A stretch of 64,000 nucleotides of DNA from Acinonyx jubatus (lineage: Eukaryota; Chordata; Mammalia; Carnivora; Felidae). Where the stretch lies: positions 40,926,478 to 40,990,477 of the forward strand of contig NC_069388.1 of NCBI RefSeq assembly GCF_027475565.1, in the 5' to 3' direction. The notes under the pieces were generated by a model that was not told where the DNA came from, searched no databases, and saw only the letters and a program-made list of their open reading frames with translations. The position numbers and the translations under genes are program-made. Below, one piece after another: positions 11,362-23,499 of the stretch (position 1 is the stretch's first letter; the number at the start of each line of letters is the position of its first letter).

Positions 11362-12163
11362 CTGTTCAAGATGTCAAAAACAGTTGAAATGGGGGTTGGC
11401 AGCACCTTTTGCAAATCTTTTTGCACATGAAGATTCCTGCAGTCATTGGATTCATTGTGTAGATTAATGCAGAGGTTAAATCGAAAGCCTAAGCTATTCA
11501 TATTGATTGATACATGATTTAAGAATGGATGATCTGATTCACACACAGGACATCAATTTCCATATTATTTATCTTACAAATTGCCAAGTGTTTGAAAGAG
11601 ATATGCTGTGCGGATTGATCCACAGTATCCACTTCTTGGTCTAATATTTCAATTGCTCCAAAATAAATCCTAAGATCTTTGACTCAATTTGCAAAAGGTC
11701 AGACTTAGTTGTGAAAATAAGTCCATGACTGTAGGTCCAAAATGTAAAAGTAATCAGGGCACACTTAATGAAAATCAGATGACAGGGCCAAAAGGAAATT
11801 GACAAGTATTTCAACCTCAGTCATATTTCTCTTGCCTCTTGGTTCACTTCATGGGAATCTTTAATTATACCTGCCCTGGTTAGACTGCCGTGACCAGAGC
11901 TACGAACCAGCACTGTGAAAGGCTTCCCCGCTACAGGCCAGGCACAGTGGACACAAAGAAATAACAGGCAACGTCCTACACTTCACAAGGTTATCTGCTA
12001 GAGAGAAGGATGTCTAGAGGAAGACAATGTCATTACTGGACCAGCCGGGTGGAGGCGTGGCAGTGGCCAAAGTCAGCTAAGCCTCCTGTGGGACACCCAG
12101 CCCTTCACCTCTTGTTCTCTGTTCTGTAATATATGGGCGCCATCTGTAAGACTTCTACCACCT

Positions 12164-12202
12164 AGTTTTGTTTTGTTTGTTTTTGTTTTGTTTTGTTTTT
12201 TA
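12164..12202. repeat. (TTTTG)n simple repeat
   Basis: Imperfect GTTTT/TTTTG run in the intron between the alternative exon and the 12733-12783 exon. The remainder of that intron (11362-12732) shows no gene or clear repeat. Confidence 0.85.
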
Positions 12203-12732
12203 ATTTAGGAATGTATGGGAAGGACACGTCCCTCAGTGGAAGAAAATACTATAAGTAAAACCTTACAAATCGTATGCCCAAATAAACCTTGGTTTGACAA
12301 TCCACCAGAGAAATAAGCTAATCAACTGAGAGTATGTCCTTTGTACTACTGCCAACTCACAGTCCATAAAATGAGCAGGGTTTTTAAAACATTGAGAAGT
12401 GTTCGGTTTCATTTCCAAACCCCATATCTGATTCTGATTATATAATTCTGCCTTTTAAATGCAGACCAGGGGAAAGGATACTGTTACAAATGAAAAACTG
12501 GGCAAGGAGCCTCCACCACAGTTACATGCCATTCAAATAAAGTCCAAGCAGTTTTCAACCTGCAGGATTCCGTTTAATTTTAAGTCCATATAATAGCTTG
12601 CCTTCCCTATTAGCCATTAATCTCACTGGGACTTCAAAATTCTAATTACGCAACCAAACATTAAGAAAATTTAATCACACGAGCATGCCATAATTTAAGG
12701 CGACCTTATCAATCTGAAAAATCATTACCTAC

Positions 12733-12783
12733 CTCATATTTTAGCTTACGTTGAATGGTGCCATTGTGGAGTTTCTCATTATC
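12733..12783 (-). CDS. KIF16B: KIF16B exon: last constitutive exon before the tail
   Basis: This 51-nt exon encodes DNEKLHNGTIQRKLKYE exactly, with phase 0 at both ends. It is the last segment shared by known forms before the membrane-binding tail: in the canonical protein the next residues begin the PX-domain region. The acceptor is TTCTTATCAG|GATAAT and the donor TATGAG|GTAGGT. Because it ends in phase 0, it can join either the distant PX exons or the phase-0 exon at 11361, so it is the probable branch point between two C-termini. Confidence 0.94.
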
Positions 12784-13518
12784 CTGATAAGAAAATAAAA
12801 AGCGCTCTATATTAAATTATAGCTTGTTCATAGAGGGAAAAGAAACTCATTTGATTAGAAATATTTATGGGAACAAAATTCTAAAGAAACATACTTACTC
12901 AACAATGACATCCCTTCTATAGAATTTATATTCCCAAGGTAAGTATGACTCTATTGCTCCATCTGCCTGTAAGGGAACTGAAGCATCTATTCCTAATCTT
13001 AAAATTCTAAGAATAATATGAACATATTAAATAAAACTCAATAAATTAAATAAATGAAATAAAACTTCCTTAGGACCCTTATTAACTTAAGGAATAGGAA
13101 TGAAATGTTTCTATTTTGATAAAAATCAACATCGCAAATACATATCTTCTCAAAAGCAAAATTATATATCTACTCAGGATAATTTATCAAGCAAAATTAA
13201 ATACTTAAGGAAATTGGTTGTATTTTTTGGAGAAAATGGAAAAATGTTACATGTAGAATCTTTATAAGTCAAAGTAAATAAAGCATTTTAGTAGACTCTA
13301 TATTCAGTTAAGAATTCCCCCAGAAGTACAAAATTCTTAAATAAACAAAGTTTCTCTTGAACCAATACTATTTATAACATGTTAAGCTCCACCCAAGCTA
13401 TATTTAATTTTTAGAGAACATTCTGCATCTCAGTTTTCTCACCGAGAAACAATAATAAGGGGGCCCATCACCACTACCTCCACCAACTTATGGAGAGGTC
13501 ACCTTGAAAACTAATGAT

Positions 13519-13740
13519 GGGGTGCATGGGTGGCTCAGTCGGTTAAGCATCCGACTTTGGCTTGGGTCATGATCTCATGAGTTCGAGCCCAGCGTCGGGC
13601 TCTGTGCTGATACCTCAGAGCCTAGAGCCTGCTTCAGATTCTCTGTCTCCCTCTCTCTCTGCCCCTCCCCAACTCACGCTCTGTCTCTGTCTCTCAAATA
13701 CAAATAAACATTAAAAAAAAAAAAAAACTTAAAAAAATAA
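13519..13740 (+). mobile_element. Felid Can-SINE
   Basis: GGGTGGCTCAGTCGGTTAAG head, GAGTTCGAGCCCAGCGTCGG, CT-rich middle and long A tail. The nearest base is only about 30 bp downstream (in the transcript) of the donor at 13771. No clean target-site duplication was seen. Confidence 0.92.
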
Positions 13741-13770
13741 ATGACTGATGGCTTGGCTCCCTCAGCTCAC

Positions 13771-13867
13771 CCTCGCCACATCTGCAGATGCACTGCTATC
13801 CTCGCCAATCACGCGATGCAAATCCTGAAGTCGTCGTTGGACTTCTTCTTCAATGTAAGCACTGATC
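13771..13867 (-). CDS. KIF16B: KIF16B exon: short helix after stalk
   Basis: This 97-nt exon encodes ISAYIEEEVQRRLQDLHRVI, then GEDSSASADVAR. The helix IEEEVQRRLQDLHRVI matches the family. The last residues differ from the human form I remember. The acceptor is GTTGTTTGCAG|GATCAG. The donor is best placed at GGCGAGG|GTGAGC (last base 13771), because this leaves phase 0 and the next exon begins with a whole Asp codon. A donor one base earlier would break the frame. It lies just left of an intronic SINE at 13519-13740. Confidence 0.93.
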
Positions 13868-15749
13868 CTGCAAACAACAGAGATGGGGGAGGTGGCGCTT
13901 AAAGATTTCTAACCACAGAGGGCATCTGAGATCCTCAGTTTACTACACCCTTCAAAAAGAGGTGCTCTCTCATTCTAAACATCAAACATAACAACTCGGG
14001 ACCTTGACCATTTTTCTACTTTCTAAGAAATGCAGTGCCATGTGTTCATGATCTGGGTTTTCTCCAAACAAGAGAGAAGTGGACTAATAACAGAATCTTG
14101 AGAATAAAAGGGAGACGACATGATCCCATCCACATCTCTCCTGGCTCTCCTTGGTGGAACCCCTGCTCCAGGAGAATCACAGACGCTGGCTTCAGAAGGC
14201 TCCACGGCCTCAGACCAGACTCTGAAAACCCACACTTCATTCACCAAGCCTCAGTTTCTTCACATGGAAAATTGTGAGTGTTATTTCTCATATCATAAAG
14301 TCATTTAAGAGGATTAAAGGGGAGGGGGAGAGTGGGCACAATCTCTATGAATCTTCACTATTCCAAGGGAACAATGGCTTGAATTGTTTCTGCTCCATCG
14401 TGTCTCTCCATAGGCACCTGGCTGTGAGAAACCACATTTTAAAGGCCCCTCTACCTTTCAAACTGCCTGGCATGTGGCCAAGACAGCGGAAGCAAGAAAC
14501 AGTTGATGATTGAAGCAGTTGTCAACTAAATATATGGTACCCTAGAGAATGGAGGTGAATGTGTATGAAGTACAACCATCCACCCAGAGAAACCAGGAAG
14601 ACCGAAGAATTTTAGTTCTAGCTAAAATCTTTCTAGTGGCTCAGACTGCCCACATGGAAGGCTTGCTTAGCTCCAGACTCTCCCTCCCCCATACAGACAC
14701 CGATTAGATGGATTATTTAAAATTAACTGTTTTGCATGTTTATTTCTTAGCACACTAAAAAATAATCTGGTTTCATCTTTCTAAGCACATGTGCACTCCT
14801 AGAAACATCTCGGTACTATGAACCATGCCTTGATGATTTCCTGAAATGTTAGGCAAAGAGATTAATATTTTAAGTAAAAGAGCACAGAAGAATGGATAAT
14901 AAAATGCCGTAGTTACCTTTCAATACTGAAAGAAAAATCATGTGCAGCTGACCCAGAGCCAAGGGCACTTACAAATGAATTACTTCTCTGGACCTTTTAC
15001 TTAGAGTTTAAACTAGCCCCACTGAAGATGCAGACCTAGATTTAAGGGGCCACAGAGCCTCATACCATTCTTCGTACATTTTGATATCCAAATACATGTC
15101 ACCTACTGCCCAGGGCTCATGACTGCCCAATTTGAAATGTCCCCAAGACACAGCTGGAGTTGACGAAAATAATCCACTTTCTTATAGGCAAAGAATGATT
15201 AAGTCAACTTATCTGAAAGCTCTAAGTCACAGAGCAATTTACAATACCACTCAAGTTGAAAACCATTTTACTATAGTAACATCAGGTATATATGCTATTC
15301 ATGACCATTCCAAATATACTGGCACAGTTTTTGTAACAGACTTCATCTATTTGTAATTAATGACTTCATAAATTAACTGTCAGCACGAGGTCCTTCTTCT
15401 TGGTATGGTTCAATTAACTCTACTTCTTTGTTCCTCTCAGCCTGGCCTTGGTTCACTCCTTTCTAGATGACGTGGTTTCCCTGGACCTTCCAATTCTACC
15501 TTCTCACACAACACTACTCCAAAATGCCTTGGGTTTGGATGGCCAGTCCTCAGATCTTTGGTTCCCTTCAAATGATACCTCTCCCCACAGGCAATAAATT
15601 TATGGAGACAAAGTATACATATCTCAGAGACACCTATCACTAGTCACCTCTGATAGATCCCTTCACATGCACACTGGACAATACAAGGTACAGTGAGTCA
15701 TTAAACCTCATGGCAAATGTAAGTTTGGCATCAGTTTAATGTCCAGTAC
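13868..15749. other. KIF16B intron, no gene or clear repeat
   Basis: Intron between the stalk-end exons. Overlapping short frames on both strands at 14023-14310 are mutually exclusive and look like chance. No repeat was identified with confidence. Confidence 0.6.
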
Positions 15750-15902
15750 CTGGCATCCATCAGAGGGACCAGGTGAGATTTTTCAGCACTGGATGGCAAG
15801 CTGGAAGAAGGAGACTTCCCCTCCATGGTCCCACGATGCCCCTTTTGAACACCATCAACCTCACAGATCTTCTGCTTCAACTGCTGGATTTCATGCTCTA
15901 AT
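15750..15902 (-). CDS. KIF16B: KIF16B exon: end of stalk
   Basis: This 153-nt exon continues the coiled coil as LEHEIQQLKQKICEVDGVQK, then a Ser-rich segment (EGKSPSSSLPSSAEKSHLVP), ending LMDA plus a split Arg. The sequence follows the region just before the PX tail of KIF16B. The acceptor is CATCTCTGTAG|ATTAG and the donor GATGCCAG|GTACTGG. Phases match on both sides: RER-L at the upstream junction and DAR-IS at the downstream one. The change from heptads to a Ser/Pro stretch suggests the coiled coil ends here. Confidence 0.96.
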
Positions 15903-18900
15903 CTACAGAGATGGGAGTTACATGAATTCATTCATGAACAGTATTTCCGGAGCATCTTCACTGGGTGAGACATTGTTCTTGAAACCATGGGGGATCTAGA
16001 CACTTTTTGCAAAGAGCTTTACCTTCTAGTAGTAAAGGTGCCACATATGCATCAGACAAGGTATAAGGGGATAACGAGCCATGAGAAGGATTCAGAACAA
16101 TGCTGCAGGTGTTCAAAAGTTGGAGAGAGTTTAATTATCAAGGGCAAAGATATTCCCACAGTGCTGAGCCAATCCTCTGAGGTAGATGTACAGGATTCTG
16201 AGCCCCCTACCCCTGCCTCAACAAAACAGTTGGTCTTTGACCACATATGGGGATCCCCCTACATACCTGTGTTTGACAAAAGAGATCTATGCTTTAAAGA
16301 ATTTTTAACCACCACCAACCCAAGGAGGATCTGCATGGTCAAGGCAGTTCTAAGTTGAATCTTCAGAGGCCCGTAGGAATTTGGGCATTTGGAGATGAGG
16401 GTTAAGGGCTCTCCAGGTACAAAAAGCAATAGGAACAAAGGCCTAAGTCACAAAAACTAGAAATCCACTTTGGCTAAGGCAGAGGGTGTGGGAAAGGGAA
16501 ACAGGAGAGAGACCTAGGAAGGCAAGGTGAGTATCTTGAGAAATTAAACCACTGTAGAACCAAACACTTATTTCCAATGATAAATGATACATCCAATATG
16601 AGGTCAAGTGTGTGTAAGCTCATTCTCCTGCTGGCCCGGGTATGCTTGGATCCAGGGCCAGGAGGCTAGAGGGCCAAGCTTGCCAGTAAATTTGGCCCAG
16701 GAAACATAGGCGCTGCAGCTCCCTCACTGTGTGAACTAAGGCGAGTTAATGAAATCTGGGCCTCAATTTTTTCATACACCAATCTGAAGAGTCAACTAGT
16801 CTAAATTCCTTCAGTCCCAAACTTCAAGGATTCTAGCTTCAGATGCTGGCACAGCATGATCCTACCAGCTCTCTGGTGTTACCAACAGCAATTTGATGGA
16901 CCTACATGAAAGCCAAGTTCTCAACTCGCAGGGATGTAATTACAAGGTCACCAGGGTCAGCACTCATGGGTTCCATGGAGGCAATGCCCAGCCTAACTCA
17001 GCCATTCATCTGTCTGCTGATGAGCAAGTACTTACTAAGCATCAACTTCCACAGCATGTAGTCTTTTCAAAGGAGGAAGAAAAATGCATAAACATTGACA
17101 TCAGGGGCCAGTTGGTGGGCCAAGAACAAGGGAACAATATTAATACAAAGTCTTAGAGATGGTAAGGAAAACGAGCCAGATATAAGCAAGTAACTGCCAA
17201 CATTTATAGTTAAGATGACATGTACCAGAGTCGGTCAAAGACATCTTTCAGGAGTGGGGCAGTGGAAAAGATACCACAGAGCAAAGGGGTTGTTGGCATG
17301 GGGTCCTGAAGCCCCAACAGGATTTCTATGGGTGGCAAGGGAAGCAGGGCGTCCCAGGAAAGGATTGTAGCACATATGAAGACAAGAGGACGAAGTGGCT
17401 CAGAGTGGGCTGGTGAGTAGACCTGCCACTTTCTAACTGCGTGACACTTGTCCCCAATGACTATATAACCACTGGGTGGAAAAGATGACAGAGAATGGAT
17501 TAAATCTTGCTCATAAGGAAGCCAACAAGGAAAGCCAAGTTCAGTGCACTGTTGTCTAAGCTAGTTCTACTTGAATTTAAAATTTCACACTTGTGGGATT
17601 TCACAAGTGGCTGACTCAGGCCGCACGGCAGGCCCTGGCTTAGCCGTGAGAACCCAGAGAGATAATAACACACAAAACCAACACCCACAGAAAGGTGCAG
17701 TAGCATCACAGCCAGAGCAAAGAGCTCAGAATTTGTTGGCCTGAATTAGGTCTTAGCAAAGTCTACTCCATCAAAACACATGAAGCCAAAAGCATCCTTT
17801 GTGTGGCTTCTGGAGGAACGCTGACATCAGGAAATCACTTCCCTGGAAATCACAATACTGTATCCGCTATAATAGAGTATTAATACTAATGGCCAGGGAG
17901 TGAAGCTGGTTGACAAAAGCCAGGGACATCAAGCTAAAAGCCCACGTGGCATTCTCACTGCACACTGCAGGATATAAATTGAGAGCGTGCCCTCCACTGC
18001 TTTAAATTTCCTGGGGCTGCAGCTTTGTCCGGCAATTTCATTTACATAACATACCTGCAATCATTTTCTTAAAACTCCAACCTATTTCTCCGAAGTAATA
18101 GCATTATGGTTTTTGATTGTTATTTCTTGCTGTTTTGCCAGAGGGAATTACCAGAGAGCAAAGGTAAATAGAACCCACAGTATAAGCAGATCATTTGAAA
18201 GGGAGGTTGTCCCAACCTGTTCAGGCAAGATGATGGAGAGAGGCTCCAGCCTCAGGTCTTGCTTTGTCGTTAGTATGGATCCTTGGCGTCTGCCAATATC
18301 AAGCTGGGCTCCTACAAGCCAGCCGACTGGGCTTCGGTTGCAGCCCCTCTGGAGGCGCTGTGGGTGCCTGGAATGCTGGAGAGGGGGCAGCGGTCCAGGC
18401 CCTCCAACCTGGGCTTCAGGTAAGATCTCAATCGACCAAGGGGTCTGGAGCTAAAGAAAATGCACAGGCCCCTGGTCTCCTCCGCCCTCTTGTAAGAGGA
18501 CGCACTGAGGCCCAAAGATCAAAGAGCCTGCCGAGGCCAGCCAGGCAGGAACGGGGTGGGCCCGGGTATGAAAGCTGGGCAGGACAACAAAGCGGGTGAT
18601 GTCTGCATACCAAGCAGACTACCTACTTTCTGGGAGTCTTGGCATCATGTCTGCTGGGCTACCAGAAAAACGTGTTCTTGACTTCATGCACTTATTCCTT
18701 CTGAGAACCTACCGTGTGGGAAGTGTGGTGACAGGGAATGGGTGGGAGAAGATAAATACTCTTTCTTTACCATGAAAATAGTGCCAGTTCCTAGTTTTAT
18801 TTTTCATAACACCAAAAGTAACATGAGTAAATCATCACCACACGTGCTTGAATATACCGCTTGCTGTGTTCATGAATCACCTGGAGAATTTTGTTTGTTT

Positions 18901-19080
18901 AGCAGTTTCCTTTTTAATACAGAATCCTGGGGCCTCCTTCAAATACTGTGAATCAGGAAGGGAAGGAAAGGGGCTATTTTTCAGTTTCCCAACAGGAGTG
19001 GAAATCAGCACCTGCTCTGTGTGGTCTGTGACCGAAGGGATGATGCTGTATTGTAACTAGTGCTGGTCACAGAGAAGATG
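15903..19080. other. KIF16B intron, mostly unrecognised, two weak MIR fragments
   Basis: 16715-16830 resembles the middle of MIR in plus orientation (CTCACTGTGTGAACTAAGGC, CTGGGCCTCAATTTTTTCAT). 18495-18580 resembles MIR in minus orientation (ACTGAGGCCCAAAGATC). The 123-codon plus frame at 15987-16358 has no family resemblance and no splice support. Nothing else was recognised. Confidence 0.45.
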
Positions 19081-19260
19081 TTAGGCCCAGGGTGAGGGTG
19101 ATGTGGGGAATAGGGGAGGGTAGGAAAAATTCTGAGGAGGGATGGTCGGGGGAGGGGGGGTGAGGAGGGGAGGAAAGAAGGAAGAAAGGAGGGGGGAAGG
19201 GAAGGGAAAGAGAAAAGGGAGGGGAGGGGACAGATACAGGGGACGGGGCAAGCTGGAAGC
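19081..19260. repeat. Purine-rich GA tract, possible G-quadruplex
   Basis: About 180 bp almost entirely G and A on the plus strand, with many runs of 3-7 G (for example GGGGGAGGGGGGGTGAGGAG). In KIF16B RNA this becomes a C/U-rich tract starting about 325 nt after the donor of the large stalk exon. Confidence 0.9.
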
Positions 19261-19401
19261 AGTCGTATTTATCAAATATGACAATAATCGTATTCCATAA
19301 GTCAGTGGAGTCACAGACAAGGGCTCTGGTTTTGTTTGAGTGTTTTTTTCAATGGCAGGCCAACGATTCTCAGATGAGGATCCTAAGGAGCAAGAAAATG
19401 T

Positions 19402-19414
19402 GGGGGGGGGGGGG
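19402..19414. repeat. G13 homopolymer
   Basis: Thirteen consecutive G on the plus strand, in the intron about 170 nt beyond the large-exon donor. Prone to length error. Confidence 0.9.
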
Positions 19415-19584
19415 TGCTTTTCTCAGCTTTGGTTGGACCACAAGCGTTGGCTGCTGTATCAGAGAACACACAGGCGAACAGAATCACTTTTTTAGAAAGA
19501 CAGCGAGACGCACACCTTGAGAGGGCGGAAAACACACCACCTTTGGCACCTATGGTGTGCCGTGCTCTCCCTGTCCAGCCTCAC

Positions 19585-20943
19585 CTCTCCCGGTCCTTCT
19601 CCAGGGCTTCCTGCTCAGCTTCCAGGCTGGCCCGGAGGCCGGACTGCTCGCTGCTGCTGCTGTTCAGCGTGGCCAGTCTCTGCCTCTGCTCCTCGATCTC
19701 CAGGCCCAGGGTGGAGCGCCTCTGCAGGGCCCAGTGCCTCCTCTCCAGCCTGGCCACGGCCCGCTCCAGCGCCTCACGCTGCTGCTTCTCCCGTGACTCG
19801 AGGATCTCCTTTTCCTTCTTCCTCACTTTTTCTTCCTGACGGGCGATGTTGGCAGTGAACTCAAAGGTGGCTTGGAGCTTCTGCAGCTGGCTCGCGTTGG
19901 CCTGGTACTGAGCGAGCTGTTCCTCTTTTTCTTCCATTTCTTTTTCCACTTGATAAAGAGTGTTGTCTAAGCCGAGAGGACCTCTGTCAAGGATTTCAAA
20001 CGCTCTCTGCTTTTCCTCCAACAGGGTTGGCAAATGATGCTGCAGGAGGTACTGGAGCTGGCGTTCCTTATACTGCAGCCTGTATTCCGCGGGCTTTATC
20101 TTCTCGAGGATTTGAGCCGCCTGGGTGACGTGTGTGACACCCTCGGCATCCTTCTCCGACACTCTGAAGTCATCTTCGTTTGCAGACTTTAAACGCTCCA
20201 GGAGTTCTTGTTCCTCTTCGACTTCTTTTCTCAGGAGGTCCTTCTGCTGAACCAGGTCCTTCTCCAAGTTGGCCAGCTTGACCAGCTGCCTTCTCTTGAA
20301 CTCCAGGAAACGCAGCTGAGCCCGTTCTGACTCCTCGCCGTCGTCCTCCCCTTCGGCCCGGGCCTCCTTCACCCGCAGGAGGGCCTCCCGGATGCCCTCC
20401 AGGTCCCTCCTCTCCTCCTCCACCCGCTGCACCTCCCCTCGCTGGAGGAGCCGGCTCATCTCCCGCTTCTGGCGCAGCTGCTCCTCTAGGTGCACCACGA
20501 GCACGACCTGCTCCTTCTCCTGCTCCTCCAGCCTCTTCTTCTCCAACTCGAGCTTGGCGTACTGCTCATCCTTCTCCTTCTTGAGGCGGTCCAGCTCTCG
20601 AAATATCTGGATCTTCTCGGCCTTCTCGTTGTTGTTGAGCTCCTGGAGCCGCTGGAGCTCTTCTTTGACTCGGAGAAAGCTCTCCTCCTCCTGCTTCTTC
20701 TTCTGCAGCTCGATTTCCTGCTGCTCCCGCAGCCTTTCCTCTTCGAACTTTTCCTTCTCGGCAAGCAAATCCTTCAGCTTGCTCTCGATGTGGAAGCTGC
20801 GGCGTTTGAGGCTCTCCTCCTGCTTGCGGATCTGCAGCTGGACAATCTCCGTCTCCTTGCGCTGAGTCTCCACCTCCTGCTGCATCCGCTCCAGTTCTGC
20901 CTTATCTGACTTCTGCTTTTCTTCCATTTCTTCTATGAGTTTC
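19585..20943 (-). CDS. KIF16B: KIF16B large exon: coiled-coil stalk
   Basis: One 1359-nt exon (453 codons counting split ones) encodes most of the stalk. It starts KLIEEMEEKQKSDKAELERM and ends EAEQEALEKDRER. It is almost continuous heptad-type sequence rich in Glu, Lys, Arg, Gln and Leu, with no transmembrane segment. A less regular stretch near the middle (around SANEDDFRVSEKDAEGVTHV) looks like a flexible break before the conserved EKIKPAEYRLQYKERQLQYL. The stalk mediates dimerisation and autoinhibition and, in the family, positions the tail on endosomes. The acceptor is TTTGGCATTTCAG|GAAAC and the donor GGGAGAG|GTGAGG. Its GC content is well above that of the surrounding introns. Long frames on the opposite strand here are mirror artefacts of the Glu/Lys-rich codons. 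Confidence 0.98.
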
Positions 20944-21805
20944 CTGAAATGCCAAACGTTGACCCATCATCGTCTGCTCGCTACATACGAATGGTGCTCG
21001 AACTTTTCCCTACCTGAAATGTTCTGAACATGGACACGTGCCACAAAGTCAGGCCCTTCACTAAAATAAAAAGTGGGGGGAACTGCTTTCCTTTTCATTT
21101 CCGGCAGCACACTGCTTAGCTTTTTCACTCTGTAACTGTCCAACATATCATTTGCCTAATCTCCTGAAGTCGCCTCTGATATCATTTCTTTGTAGAGTCT
21201 ATAAGCATAATGTGTTATGCATGATATAATTTTAAAAGCCCCCTGAGCTCAAAGAGAAAGAACCGTGCCCAATTTAAATTTAAATGTGAATAATGTTATT
21301 CAGCCCAATGGCTAAAACTCAATAGAAATTCAGTTACAAAATGACATTAAATAAAAATGCTTATGCTGTCCTCAACTCATTGGGGTCAAATATCAAAGTC
21401 AAGATAATCGACAGTTCATTGTTGCAGCTCAAATAACCGTATGCTATTTAGCATTTAATCACTAGTTTAGGACAAATGGTAATCACCAAATGGCCCCAAA
21501 TATTAGTTTATTAACACATAACACTGAGAATAACAGGAGTCTCCATAGAAAACTGAGATGCATGATTTCAGGGGTTACATGTCATGCTTGGTCTATAGCA
21601 TTCTAAACTCCAGGTTCCAGAAAATAAATATCCAATTTACAGATTTTCTCTGGCCTTTAGTTTCTACTCTAATAGATAACCTTACTCTGTTTCTTGGCTC
21701 GTTAAACAGGATGCGGGTGGGGAGAAGGAGAAAATACTTAGTTTTATCAGATAATTATATTCAGAACATATAAAAAAAACCTCTCCCAATCAGCTAAAAA
21801 AATCA

Positions 21806-21851
<46 letters not shown>

Positions 21852-22312
21852 AAAAGTGGGCCAAGAATTTAAAGAAGCAAATTATAGAAGGGAAATATAA
21901 ATGGCCAAATAACATAAGCAAAGATGTTTAAAAGGGGAGGAGACATAAGGAAGGGGAACTGTCATTCTTTTGGCTTTTTAAAACCTCAGGCGATAATCAC
22001 TAAGGGGGATATGCTTTTAGATTAAACATAAGTATACATTTGGTGTATTAAATGTAACGAGTGTATGAAATTTGCCTACTGACTCTATTCCCACTTTCTC
22101 CCAAGTATTTGAAGATGTACTGTTTTCAAAACATTCAAACATGAGGTAAAACTAACCAGCTAGAGAAATGACCTACAGTCATTAAACACATAAATACTTG
22201 ACACAGAGCCAGAGCAAGGTAGTGAAACAGACCCGAAGAAATCCGTCTGGAGCAGTAATGCAAGAATCCACAGACTACAGTAGTGTTAAAACCCGTACCC
22301 CACATGGCTTAC
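20944..22312. other. KIF16B intron with (AC)n
   Basis: 1.4-kb A/T-rich intron. The only clear feature is an (AC)n run of about 20 units at 21808-21848. No gene seen. Confidence 0.75.
21808..21848. repeat. (AC)n microsatellite
   Basis: About 20 uninterrupted AC units following ATCACTC. Likely polymorphic. Confidence 0.95.
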
Positions 22313-22366
22313 CTTTTACTTTCTAATTTTTCAAGTTCTTCGCGCTGTTGCCGCTCAAATTCAAGT
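22313..22366 (-). CDS. KIF16B: KIF16B exon: start of coiled-coil stalk
   Basis: This 54-nt microexon-sized segment encodes LEFERQQREELEKLESK, flanked by split codons. It is strongly charged and helical and marks the start of the long coiled coil. It is too short to stand out as an open reading frame, and was found by its family sequence and by phase. The acceptor is TTTTTATTAG|ACTTG and the donor AAAAG|GTAAGC. The trailing AG pairs with the first G of the next exon to give Arg, making ESKRKLIEEME across the junction. The length is a multiple of three, so skipping it would keep frame. Confidence 0.95.
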
Positions 22367-23499
22367 CTAATAAAAATCAAATGAAAATGAGTCACTTTTC
22401 AGAAACAGCTTTTCTCTCTCATTCTCTGTATATATAGTTGCATATTAGAAAGAGCATCCATTTTTTAAGCATTATTTTTAATTACAATGGATTAGCAATT
22501 TAAAATGTTTTCTTTGCTCTGTGACTATGATTAGAAATTAGACATTCTTCTGGGTGCTGGCATTCAGGCTTGAAAAGAATATATTTGACCTGAAGGAAAA
22601 CAAACAAAGCACGGATGTATTGAAAAAGCAGGGTTAAAGGAAACTTCTAAATGATAAGCATGTCTACTCCATGCAGCTTAATCACTGATGAGTATATAAA
22701 ATAGAGAATCTCTACCTTAGACAGATGGGTCCTTTTATAGGGAAAAGACTGCCAGAGAGGTGAGAGACAAAGAGAGAGAGCACAGACATCAATTAAGAAA
22801 AGAATTAACTGGGGGAAACATCAGGAAAAAAGCAGTAAGGTACTTAACAGCCAATAGCCATGCACACATTGAAGTCTCTTTTTATAAATATCGTATTTCC
22901 CAAAAACTGCTTGAAGCAAAGACTCCAGGGAGTTAGATGTGTTATGTTTGCAATGTTCCCATCATGACAGCACTAATAATAACTGAGTACCAATAATAAT
23001 TCTGACAGTAGTCAAATTCATACTTTTACTACTTTGTAGATGGTTATAGCGCAAGGAAGTCCACCAAGATCTTCCTATGACTAGTAGTTCTAGGATACAG
23101 AAATTACTGGCGGCTACGTAGATTGTAGACAGATTTACCACAGCGTTACCAGAATAAAGGGGGCTAGTCACTGGGAATTTTAAAACAATTTGCTAATCTA
23201 TTGATAACAAAAGTTGATCCTCCTCAAATACAAGACTTAATGACTACAAGATTTCACAGTGTGAAATCTTATGAAACAGTGTGAACTGTAGTTCTTAAAC
23301 TTCTACATTTTCCTGCTGTGGTAAATGGCAGTTAGAGCTAAAAAGTTCAACTCTGGAAAAATTCATCACAAACTTTCCCGTATGACATGCAAATCCAGGC
23401 TGGCAAAAGTAACCTTTACAATGAGCTAACAAACATTCCAAATAGAAGTGTTACCTATTCATTTGAGCGAACATTGAGAGTAAGATGCCTGGTGTCTTT

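Noticed and set aside
15987..16358. 123-codon plus-strand frame
   Set aside because: Single frame in an intron with no domain, no promoter and no splice support.
19414..20909. Several long plus-strand frames (up to 157 codons), Ser- or Leu-rich
   Set aside because: They are mirror frames of the Glu/Lys/Gln-rich KIF16B stalk exon on the minus strand and have no splice or family support.
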